Source of the DNA: Thermophilibacter mediterraneus
GTDB lineage: Bacteria; Actinomycetota; Coriobacteriia; Coriobacteriales; Atopobiaceae
Reading direction: 5' to 3'
NCBI RefSeq assembly: GCF_900119385.1
Contig: NZ_FPKO01000009.1
Span: forward strand, 1,077,405-1,141,404
DNA: 64,000 nucleotides
In this document: positions 17,081 to 24,076 of the stretch, piece after piece
Layout of the letters: the number at the start of each line of letters is the position of its first letter
How positions within the stretch are numbered: position 1 is the stretch's first letter
Translations under genes and position numbers: made by a program
Notes under the pieces: model-generated
What the model saw: only the letters and a program-made list of their open reading frames with translations
What the model was told of the DNA's origin: nothing
Database searches by the model: none

Positions 17081-17911
17081 TTGAGCGAGAAGAACATGGC
17101 GGCCCCGGGCCCCTGGAGGACGCCGGCACCCGTCCGCGCGGCCTTCTTCGACGTGGACGGGACGATGCTGAGCCATCGGCTCGGCACCGAGCCCGCCTCC
17201 ACGCGGGAGGCGATCGCGCGACTCGTGGAGGCGGGGGTGACGCCGATCCTGGCCACGGGCCGCACGAGCTACCTGCTGGACCTCGTGGACCTCACGGGCT
17301 TCGGCGGCTTCGTCACCTTCAACGGCCAGCTCGTGGAGCTGGGCGGGCGCGTCGTCCACTCCAACCCCATGGACCCCGCCGACGTGGCCGTGGCGGTGCG
17401 GCAGGCGCGCGAGGGCCGCTACGCGTGCCTGTTCATGGAGCGCGACGGGATGTACGTGAACACGATCGACCAGCGCGTGCGCGACCTCGCCGAGCTCGCG
17501 CACAACCACTACGTGACGGCCGACGTGCGGCGCGCCCTCGAGAGCGACGTCTACCAGCTCAACCTCTTCGTGGGGCCCGGCGACGAGCGCATCCTGCTCG
17601 ACGAGTGCCGCCACAGCAAGGCAACCCGCTGGAGCGACATCTTCTGCGACGTCATGCCGGACGCCGGCGGCAAGGACGCAGGGGTGCGCCTGGTGATGAG
17701 GGAGCTGGGCCTCGACCCGCGCGAGTGCGTGGCCTTCGGCGACGGCGGCAACGACGTGGACATGTTCGCCGCGGTGGGCACGTCGGTCGCCATGGGCAAC
17801 GGCAACCCCGAGGCAAAGGCGGCCGCGACCTACGTGACCGACCACGTGGACGACGACGGCATCTGGAACGCCTGCGTCCGCCTGGGCCTCATCGAGGGGG
17901 CGCTGCTCTAG
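17081..17911 (+). CDS. Cof-type HAD-IIB phosphatase family protein
   Basis: HAD hydrolase of 276 residues. FFDVDGTML (about 21-29) carries the nucleophile Asp; ATGRTSYL and GDGGNDVDMF are motifs II and IV, with a Cof-type cap between. I chose TTG 17081 as the start because GAGGAGG lies 5 bases upstream; the in-frame ATG at 17096 is 20 bases from that site and would remove five residues. Substrate unknown; related enzymes remove phosphate from sugar phosphates or vitamin cofactors. It follows the aminotransferase closely and is probably co-transcribed. Confidence 0.82.
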   Translation: MSEKNMAAPGPWRTPAPVRAAFFDVDGTMLSHRLGTEPASTREAIARLVEAGVTPILATGRTSYLLDLVDLTGFGGFVTFNGQLVELGGRVVHSNPMDPADVAVAVRQAREGRYACLFMERDGMYVNTIDQRVRDLAELAHNHYVTADVRRALESDVYQLNLFVGPGDERILLDECRHSKATRWSDIFCDVMPDAGGKDAGVRLVMRELGLDPRECVAFGDGGNDVDMFAAVGTSVAMGNGNPEAKAAATYVTDHVDDDGIWNACVRLGLIEGALL

Positions 17912-17942
17912 GCGTGCAAAAGGGACAGGCACTTTCGCACGC
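17912..17942. repeat. GGGACAGGCACTTT hairpin
   Basis: GCGTGCAAAAG and CTTTCGCACGC pair with one mismatch around GGACAGGCA, directly after the HAD stop codon. Same family as the larger palindrome at 28578-28643; a partial copy (GGGGGACAAAGTGCCTGTT) lies near 18630. Confidence 0.6.
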
Positions 17943-17983
17943 GGGACGGCCCCGACCCGCGCGCAGACGGAGGGAGCGCTCAC

Positions 17984-18562
17984 ATGAACGGCATGCAGTT
18001 CCAGGACCTGGTGGCGTCGTCGCGCACCTATCGGCGCTTCAGCGACCAGAGGGTGGGGGAGACGGTGCTCTCGGCGCTCGTGGACGCCGCCCGCCTGGCG
18101 CCGTGCGGCAACAACATGCAGCTGCTGCGCTTCCGCGTGGTGGGCGAGAAGGACGAGTGCGACGCGGTCTTCGGCCACCTGCGCTGGGCCGCGCTCTACC
18201 GTGACTGGGACGGACCGGAGCCGGGGGAGCGTCCGCACGGCTACGTGGTGATCTGCCTGCCGAGCGAGCTCGCGGACAATCCCATCCGCCTCATCGACGT
18301 GGGGATTGCGGCGCAGACGATGGCACTCGCCGCGTGCGCGCGCGGCCTCGGGTGCTGCATGATACGCAGCTTCGACGCGGGCCTCGCCCCGGAGCTCGCG
18401 CTGCCCGAGGGCCTCGTCCCCGCGCTCGTGCTGGCAGTGGGCGGGCGCGGGGAGCGCGTGGTCCTCGAGGGACCGGACACCGAGCACGGCCTCTCCTACT
18501 GGCGAGACGCCGACGGCACGCACCACGTACCCAAGCTCGCCCTCGAGGACCTGCTGGTCTAG
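17984..18562 (+). CDS. nitroreductase-family flavoprotein
   Basis: A 192-residue FMN-binding protein of the nitroreductase superfamily. The N-terminal SSRTYRRFSDQRV (about 10-22) has the Arg cluster that binds the FMN phosphate, followed by LAPCGNNMQ (about 41-49). The middle IDVGIAAQTMALAA helix and the GLGCCMI turn are the other flavin contacts. It is somewhat shorter than classical NfsB and probably acts as an NAD(P)H-dependent reductase dimer; substrate unknown. ATG 17984 has GGAGGGAG upstream. An 18-bp palindrome with a TCGG loop follows the stop. Confidence 0.85.
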   Translation: MNGMQFQDLVASSRTYRRFSDQRVGETVLSALVDAARLAPCGNNMQLLRFRVVGEKDECDAVFGHLRWAALYRDWDGPEPGERPHGYVVICLPSELADNPIRLIDVGIAAQTMALAACARGLGCCMIRSFDAGLAPELALPEGLVPALVLAVGGRGERVVLEGPDTEHGLSYWRDADGTHHVPKLALEDLLV

Positions 18563-18582
18563 GGGCGGCACCCCGCATGACT

Positions 18583-18622
18583 CCGCGCGGCCGCACAATT
18601 TCGGAATTGTGCGGCCGCGCGG
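18583..18622. repeat. perfect 18-bp palindrome with TCGG loop
   Basis: CCGCGCGGCCGCACAATT, loop TCGG, and the exact complement, 20 bases after the nitroreductase stop. No T-run. A second hairpin with the same CGCACAAT...ATTGTGCG core lies at 18697-18718. Together they resemble REP elements or a strong 3' end. Confidence 0.65.
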
Positions 18623-18696
18623 GTCGGACGGGGGACAAAGTGCCTGTTGGAGGTTCTTCTCGCGGTCAAGAAATCGGCCCAGTGCGCGCTCGTGTC

Positions 18697-18718
18697 CGCA
18701 CAATTTCGAGATTGTGCG
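18697..18718. repeat. second CGCACAAT hairpin
   Basis: Stem CGCACAAT/ATTGTGCG with loop TTCGAG, sharing its core with the larger palindrome at 18583-18622. The remaining sequence between the two holds a partial GGGACA...GTGCCTGT copy and no gene. Confidence 0.5.
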
Positions 18719-18773
18719 TTCAGGGGTTGGGCTGCGCGCGTCGTGAGCCGGCTGCGGGCGTCATCGGTCCGCG

Positions 18774-18884
18774 CTACTCCCCGCGCGTCAGCTCCTCCTC
18801 GAGGACCGGCCAGAGCGCGATGGGGGCCAGGAGGAGCAGGGTTCCCAGGGCGGCGAGAAGCACGTAGAGCTGCTGGATCATCAT
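18774..18884 (-). CDS. 36-residue single-span membrane protein at the end of the ATPase operon
   Basis: A short ORF beginning ATG-ATG at 18884 with GGGAGA 4-9 bases upstream. The product starts MMIQQLYVLLAALG, has one hydrophobic helix of about 23 residues (LYVLLAALG to about WPVL) and an acidic tail EEELTRGE. Thirty-four of 36 codons end in G or C, matching real genes here. It is 129 bases downstream of the second TrkA gene on the same strand, so it probably belongs to the pump operon. Size and topology recall KdpF or FXYD-type small pump subunits, but the sequence does not match KdpF. Function is inferred from position only. Confidence 0.6.
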   Translation of the reverse strand: MMIQQLYVLLAALGTLLLLAPIALWPVLEEELTRGE

Positions 18885-19013
18885 GGTCTCCCTTCGCGGC
18901 GGCGTGCGTGACGGGACCATTGTCCCGCCGGCGCCCCCGGGGAGCCATCGCACAAGGTTGCGCCCACCTTACGGTTTCGCAAGGCATGCCCGCGCTTCGC
19001 CCCGCGACGCACC

Positions 19014-19673
19014 TCACGCGAACGCGCGGTGAAGCCGGGTGCGTCCCTGCTCGTCCGTGAACGCGATGATTTTGTCCCCCGCCTCGAAGCGCGTGTCCCC
19101 CTTGGGGACCACGATGCCGTCCTGGCGCTCTATGGCCACGAGAATCGTGGTGCCCGGGAGCTCCACGTTGCGCAGGGCCTCGCCGATGACGCGCGAGCCG
19201 GGGCGCACCTCCACGCGCACGACGGCGTGGCCGTCCTTGCCCAGGCGCAAGATCGTGAACACGTCGCGCAGGTCGAGCCCTTCCTGCACGGAGCGGGCGA
19301 GAAGCTCGGCCTGGTTGATGCTCACGTCCACGCCCATGCCCTCGTTGAACATCCAGGCGTTTGCCGGGTTGTTCACGCGTGCCACCACGCGGCCCACGCT
19401 GTACTCCATCTTGGCGAGGGTGGAGACCACGAGATTGACCTCGTCGGAGCCCGTGGCGGCCACCACCACGTCCGCGTGGAGGATGCCCGCGCGCTCCAGG
19501 GCGAGCGGGTCGGCGCCGTTCCCGAGGATGACGTCCTTCTCGCCGAACTGCTCGCGCAGGCGCGCGACGTGGTCCTTGCGGGACTCGATGATGCGGATGC
19601 GGTAGCCGTCCTCGGTGAGGAGCGTGGCGAGGTAGGTCCCGGTCTTGCCGCCGCCCACGATAATGATGTCCAT
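19014..19673 (-). CDS. trkA: TrkA-family RCK protein, second copy
   Basis: A 219-residue cytosolic K+-transport regulator. The N-terminal Rossmann (TrkA-N/RCK) domain has VGGGKTG (about 6-12) for NAD(H) or ATP and an acidic residue in IIESRKD at the end of beta-2. NGADPLALERAGI is a conserved RCK turn. Residues from about 140 form a TrkA-C domain with PGSRVIGEALRNVELP. Such proteins normally gate TrkH/KtrB channels, but none is encoded here; instead the gene follows a second RCK gene and a P-type ATPase. ATG 19673 lies 10 bases from the upstream stop. Confidence 0.85.
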   Translation of the reverse strand: MDIIIVGGGKTGTYLATLLTEDGYRIRIIESRKDHVARLREQFGEKDVILGNGADPLALERAGILHADVVVAATGSDEVNLVVSTLAKMEYSVGRVVARVNNPANAWMFNEGMGVDVSINQAELLARSVQEGLDLRDVFTILRLGKDGHAVVRVEVRPGSRVIGEALRNVELPGTTILVAIERQDGIVVPKGDTRFEAGDKIIAFTDEQGRTRLHRAFA

Positions 19674-19682
19674 GGTGCCCTC

Positions 19683-20336
19683 CTACGCGCTCGTGCCGAT
19701 CATGTAGCGGAACTTCGCCGAGGCGCTCGACGCCACGGCGGCATAGATGACGTCCCCGTGCTCGAGGACGGTCCCGAGCGTGGGGATGAAGGTCTCGTTG
19801 TTGCGCGAGACCGCCACGACCTCCACCTCGCCCAGGGCCGTGAGCTCGCGCACGGGGCGCCCCTCCAGAAGGGCCGGGACGTCGCTGCGCACGAGCTGCA
19901 CGTCGCCCGAGCCGATCTCCAGCACCGTGTCCATCTCCTGGTAGGTGAGCAGCTCGCAGGCATGGCGGATGCCCCAGTCCGTGGTGGAGATGGTCTGTAT
20001 GCCCAGGCGCCGGTACGCCTCCGCCTTGCTTATGTCATAGAGCCGCGCGATGACGCGGGGCACGCGATAGGTTCCGCGGGCCACGCGGGCGATGACGATG
20101 TTCGCCTCGTCCGAGGACGTGCAGGCAACGACGGCGCTCGCTCGCTCAACGCCCGCGGCGGAGAGGACCTCGCGGTCAAACCCCACGCCCACGACGTGCC
20201 TGCCGGCGAAGTCCTCCCCCAGCTCCTCGAGCTCCTCGGCGTCGCGGTCTATGACGGTGACGTCGTGCCCCTGACGGCTCAGCCTCCTGGCGAGCCCGCG
20301 GCCCATGTGGCCCGCGCCCACGATGATGACGTTCAT
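19683..20336 (-). CDS. trkA: TrkA-family RCK protein, first copy
   Basis: A 217-residue RCK protein with VGAGHMGRGLA (about 6-16) as the nucleotide loop, VIDRDAEELEE after beta-2, and a TrkA-C-like second half from about 135. It differs clearly from the following copy, so the pair is old; two unlike RCK proteins could form a hetero-oligomeric ring as CglK or KtrA/C pairs may. It starts 6 bases after the ATPase stop and is followed by the next RCK gene after 9 bases, which makes a tight operon. Partner channel or pump not proven. Confidence 0.85.
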   Translation of the reverse strand: MNVIIVGAGHMGRGLARRLSRQGHDVTVIDRDAEELEELGEDFAGRHVVGVGFDREVLSAAGVERASAVVACTSSDEANIVIARVARGTYRVPRVIARLYDISKAEAYRRLGIQTISTTDWGIRHACELLTYQEMDTVLEIGSGDVQLVRSDVPALLEGRPVRELTALGEVEVVAVSRNNETFIPTLGTVLEHGDVIYAAVASSASAKFRYMIGTSA

Positions 20337-20342
20337 GGCAAC

Positions 20343-23183
20343 CTACCTCTCCTCGGCGCCCGCACGATTGGCGCGGCGCCTCCTGACAAGACGGAACACG
20401 GCCTTGCGACCCTCCTCCACCGCAAGCACGAGCGGCGGCAGGCAGCAGAGGAAGACGTAGTCAAAGAGCCCGAGCGGGCTGGTGTGGAAGACCTGCTGGA
20501 ACGGCGGGAAGAGCGTTATGAACACGATAAGGCAGACCTCGAAGACGATGCCCACGTTGATGTGGCGGTTGGAGAGGAGCCCTCGAGAGAAGACCGAGGC
20601 GGTCTCGGTGCGGCAGTTGAGGACCTGGCCGATCTGGGCAAACACGATCGCCGCGAGGCACATCGTGGTGGCGCGCACGTAGACCGGGTCGGCGTCCGTG
20701 CCCACGCCGAACATCGGCAGGCCCGGCAGCCACCCGGCCTCGACCTGAGCGAAGACGTAGGCGGCCATGGAGACGACGGCGCCCATGAGCCCGTAGCCGA
20801 GAAACGCCTTGCGCATGAGCTTTGCCGTGAGCAGGGGCTCCTTCGGGTCGCGCGGCGGGCGGTCCATGACGTCGGCCTCCGGGGCCTCGCAGCCCAGGCC
20901 GAGCGCCGGCAGCATGTCCGTGCCGAGGTCGATGGTGAGGATCTGCATCGTGGTGAGCGGCAGCGGCACGGCGCCGCCCGAGAGCAGGTAGACGGCCGAG
21001 GGCACCGCCTCGGGCATGTTGGAGTTCAAGATGTAGAGCATGAACTTGCGAATGTTGGCGTAGACGGCACGCCCCTCCTCGATGGCGTGGACGATGGAGG
21101 CGAAGTTGTCGTCCGTGAGCACCATGTCGGCGGCCTCCTTGGCCACGTCCGTGCCCGTGACGCCCATGGCCACGCCTATGTCGGCCTTCTTGAGCGCGGG
21201 GGAGTCGTTTACGCCGTCGCCCGTGACTGCAACGATCTCTCCCATCTGCTGGAGGTTCTCCACCACGCGCAGCTTCTGCTCGGGAGCCATGCGCGAGAAG
21301 ACCACCTCGCCTCCGAGAATCTCGCGGAGCTCTGCGTCGCTCATGCGCTCCAGCTCTACTCCCGACACCACCCGCGGGTGCTCTCCGCGCACGATGCCGA
21401 TCCTGCGCGCAATGGAGACGGCGGTGAGGCCGTAGTCCCCGGTGATCATGATGACGCGGATGCCCGCCCGCCGGCACTGCTCGACGGCTGCCGCCACCTC
21501 AGGACGCGGCGGGTCCTGCATGACCTCGAGACCAACGAAGACGAGGTCGCGCTCTATGTTCTCGGGCGTGTAGGCGCTCATGGCGCGCGGCACGCTCTCG
21601 TCGTCGGTGCGGAGCGGCCGGTAGGCCACGGCAAGGACGCGCAGGCCGTCGGCGGCGTAGGCGTCGTTTGCCGCGCGAATCCTCTCGTGCAGCTCGTCTG
21701 TCATCTCCACGGTCTTCTCGTAGGCGCGGCAGCGGGTGGAGAGGCGCACGATCTCACTGGGCGCTCCCTTCACGAAGGCCACGCGGCGTGCGCCCTCGAG
21801 AGGCTCGGAGAGCTGGTGGATCGTCGTCATGCGCTTGCGGCGGCTCTCGAAGGGCAGCTCGCGCACGCGGGGGCAGGACGCCTCCAGCTCCGCGGGGTCG
21901 AGCCCGGCCTTCTGGGCGGAGACGAGCAGGCACGCCTCGGTGGGGTCGCCCAGCACCGTGTAGCGCCCTCCCTCCTCCTCGGGCGCGATGAGGCGGGCGT
22001 TGGAGCACAGCGCCCCGCCGGAGACGAGCAGGCGCAGGTCGTCGTCATAGATGGCCTGGATGCGATGACCTGCCGCGCGCACCTCGCCCTCGGGGGCGTA
22101 GCCCACGCCCGTGACCTCGTACTCCGAGCCCACCGTCCAGAGGTGGTTCACCGTCATCTCGTTCTGGGTGAGGGTGCCTGTCTTGTCCGTGCAGATGACC
22201 GAGGTGGACCCCAGTGTCTCCACCGAGTTGAGCTTCTTCACGAGGGCGTTTCTCTTGCTCATGCGCTGCACGGCCATGGCAAGCGAGAGCGTCACCGTGG
22301 GCAGGAGCCCCTCGGGGATGAACGCGACCACCATGCCCAGGGAGAAGATGAAGGCGGCCGCGAACTCGCTCCCCACGAAGAGCTGGTCCAGGAGGAAGAA
22401 GCCCACGCCCATGCAGGCGGCAAAGACCGTGATCTGCCTGGTGGTGCGGTTGAGCTGCTGCTGGAGCGGGCTCTCGGCCTCCTCCATGTTCTGCGTGAGG
22501 TGCGCGATCTTGCCAAACTCCGTGTCCATGCCTATGCGCGTGACCACCGCGCGGCCGGTTCCCTCCGAGACCGAGGTCCCGGCAAAGAGGAGGTTGGGCG
22601 TCTCGGCCTGCGTGAGGTCCTCCTCCAGCACCGCGTCGGCCGTCTTGCGCACGGGGTTGGACTCCCCGGTGAGCGTGGACTGGTTGACCTGGAGGTCGTT
22701 GGCGCGCACCACGCGCGCGTCCGCGGAGATCTTGTCCCCCTCGGCGAGCAGCATGACGTCCCCGGGCACGAGGTCCTCGGCCAGGATCTTCTGCTCCTGG
22801 CCGTCGCGGATGACGCTTGCGTAGGAGGGGAGCATCTTCTTGAGCGCGTCCGTGGCCTTGCCCGCGCGGTACTCCTGCCAGAAGCTGAAGCAGCCGTTGA
22901 TGACGTTCACGAGCCAGACCGCCACGCCCAGCTCAGGCAGCCCCGCCACAAAGGCAATGGCGCCGGCGGCCCACAGGAGGCATGCCATGAGGTGGGTGAA
23001 GTTGGAGAGAAACGCCAGAACCGGCGACCTCCTCTTCTCCGTTTGGATGAGGTTCTTGCCCTGCCGGGCCTGACGGGCCTCCGCCTCCGACTGCGTGAGT
23101 CCGGCCGGCGAGGTCTCGAGTGCCGAGAAGACCCTGTCCGCCGTGAGCCTCTGCACGGCCACGGAGGCTGTCGCTTCGCTCAT
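20343..23183 (-). CDS. Na+/K+-ATPase-like P2-type cation pump
   Basis: A 946-residue P-type ATPase. LTGES at 171-175 is the actuator loop, D333 in CTDKTGTLTQ is phosphorylated, KGAP at 472-475 binds ATP and TGDGVND at 654-660 binds Mg2+. M4 reads IPEGLLPTVT (289-298) and the M5-M6 region reads NSNMPEAVPS ... ILTIDLGTDMLPALG (720-763). By eye this is closer to the Na,K-ATPase alpha chain (VPEGLLATVT, SNIPEITPF, CIDLGTDMVPA) than to Ca2+ pumps. Counterparts of the alpha residues E327, N776, E779, D804 and D808 are E291, N722, E725, D752 and D756. The D926 counterpart is Q853. No beta subunit is seen. KdpDE-like genes lie upstream and two RCK genes downstream. Confidence 0.85.
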   Translation of the reverse strand: MSEATASVAVQRLTADRVFSALETSPAGLTQSEAEARQARQGKNLIQTEKRRSPVLAFLSNFTHLMACLLWAAGAIAFVAGLPELGVAVWLVNVINGCFSFWQEYRAGKATDALKKMLPSYASVIRDGQEQKILAEDLVPGDVMLLAEGDKISADARVVRANDLQVNQSTLTGESNPVRKTADAVLEEDLTQAETPNLLFAGTSVSEGTGRAVVTRIGMDTEFGKIAHLTQNMEEAESPLQQQLNRTTRQITVFAACMGVGFFLLDQLFVGSEFAAAFIFSLGMVVAFIPEGLLPTVTLSLAMAVQRMSKRNALVKKLNSVETLGSTSVICTDKTGTLTQNEMTVNHLWTVGSEYEVTGVGYAPEGEVRAAGHRIQAIYDDDLRLLVSGGALCSNARLIAPEEEGGRYTVLGDPTEACLLVSAQKAGLDPAELEASCPRVRELPFESRRKRMTTIHQLSEPLEGARRVAFVKGAPSEIVRLSTRCRAYEKTVEMTDELHERIRAANDAYAADGLRVLAVAYRPLRTDDESVPRAMSAYTPENIERDLVFVGLEVMQDPPRPEVAAAVEQCRRAGIRVIMITGDYGLTAVSIARRIGIVRGEHPRVVSGVELERMSDAELREILGGEVVFSRMAPEQKLRVVENLQQMGEIVAVTGDGVNDSPALKKADIGVAMGVTGTDVAKEAADMVLTDDNFASIVHAIEEGRAVYANIRKFMLYILNSNMPEAVPSAVYLLSGGAVPLPLTTMQILTIDLGTDMLPALGLGCEAPEADVMDRPPRDPKEPLLTAKLMRKAFLGYGLMGAVVSMAAYVFAQVEAGWLPGLPMFGVGTDADPVYVRATTMCLAAIVFAQIGQVLNCRTETASVFSRGLLSNRHINVGIVFEVCLIVFITLFPPFQQVFHTSPLGLFDYVFLCCLPPLVLAVEEGRKAVFRLVRRRRANRAGAEER

Positions 23184-23289
23184 CTCGGCCCTCCCTTCTC
23201 GTGTGGCTGTGCGTACGCGGCAAAGGGTAGGCCAGGGAGGGGCGTGTGGGCGCGGGGTGCCAGCGGGTGGTCAAAACGCCACGTGCCGA

Positions 23290-23339
23290 GCATAAAGACC
23301 CTGTTAAGAGGGGGCGTCTCGGCATAAAGGCGGCATTAA
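23290..23339 (-). promoter_or_regulatory. two operator-like direct repeats upstream of the pump gene
   Basis: GCATAAAGACCCTGTTAA (23290-23307) and GCATAAAGGCGGCATTAA (23322-23339), 32 bases apart. On the coding strand each reads as TTAAYR-N5-TTTATG, two half-sites 11 bases apart, the pattern bound by OmpR/PhoB/KdpE-type regulators. They lie between the regulator gene and the pump, about 107-156 bases before its start. KdpE binding is an inference. Confidence 0.55.
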
Positions 23340-23377
23340 CGCCGCAGGTCGGCAGCTTGCGAAGCGGGACCCGGCAG

Positions 23378-24076
23378 CTACTCCACCCGAACCATGCGAT
23401 AGCCCACGCCCACGTGGGTCTGGACGAGCTCGGGGCCGATCTTCTTGCGCAGGGAGGCCATGATGACGCGCAGCGACGCGAGGTCCCCCACCTGGCCCTC
23501 GCCCCACGCGTGCTCGAGGAGGTACTGGTGGGTGAGGACCTTGTCAGTGTTTCTGGAGAGAAGGACGAGCAGCCGGTACTCCATGGGGGTGAGGTGGAGC
23601 TCCTCCCCGCGCACGCGCGCGATCCCGGCCGCGTAGTCGATCGTGAGCCCGCCGTTCGCGAAGGTGGGCGACTCGGGGCGGGCGGGCTCGCGGCTCGCGC
23701 GCCGCAGCGCCACCCGCACGCGCGCGAGGAGCTCGCCCACCGAGAAGGGCTTCACGAGGTAGTCGTCGGCGCCGGCGTCGAGCGCGTCGATCTTGTCGGC
23801 GTCGTCGGAGCGGGCGGAGACCACGATGATGGACAGGTCGCTCGACCAGGTGCGCACGCGGCGGACGACCTCGATGCCGTCCATGTCGGGCAGCCCCAGG
23901 TCGAGCAGGATGACGCGCGGCGCGAGCTCCGCGGCGTCGGCAATGGCCCGACGGGCGGTCCCGGCGAGCGCGTGCCGCAGGCCGCGCGACTCGAGCGCGG
24001 TGCCGACGAGGTTCGCGATGGCAGGGTCGTCCTCGACGACGAGGACGAGCGGGGCGTCGGCGGCTGGCTCAGACAT
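23378..24076 (-). CDS. kdpE: KdpE-like OmpR-family response regulator
   Basis: A 232-residue two-component regulator. The receiver domain (about 10-122) has VVEDD with the acidic pocket, the phosphoacceptor Asp in VILLDLGLPD, and the Lys in VKPFSVGEL. The winged-helix output domain (about 135-232) ends with LRKKIGPELVQTHVGVGYRM, typical of OmpR/KdpE. Its start overlaps the kinase gene by 8 bases. The likely target is the pump operon immediately downstream, whose leader carries two matching direct-repeat sites. The Kdp assignment rests on the kinase's DUF4118 domain and overall similarity; kdpFABC itself is absent from the window. Confidence 0.85.
   Translation of the reverse strand: MSEPAADAPLVLVVEDDPAIANLVGTALESRGLRHALAGTARRAIADAAELAPRVILLDLGLPDMDGIEVVRRVRTWSSDLSIIVVSARSDDADKIDALDAGADDYLVKPFSVGELLARVRVALRRASREPARPESPTFANGGLTIDYAAGIARVRGEELHLTPMEYRLLVLLSRNTDKVLTHQYLLEHAWGEGQVGDLASLRVIMASLRKKIGPELVQTHVGVGYRMVRVE

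Noticed and set aside
20343-23183. KdpB potassium pump, because of neighbouring KdpDE-like genes
   Set aside because: Length, M4 PEGLL and M5-M6 motifs are of the P2 type, and kdpA/kdpC are absent.
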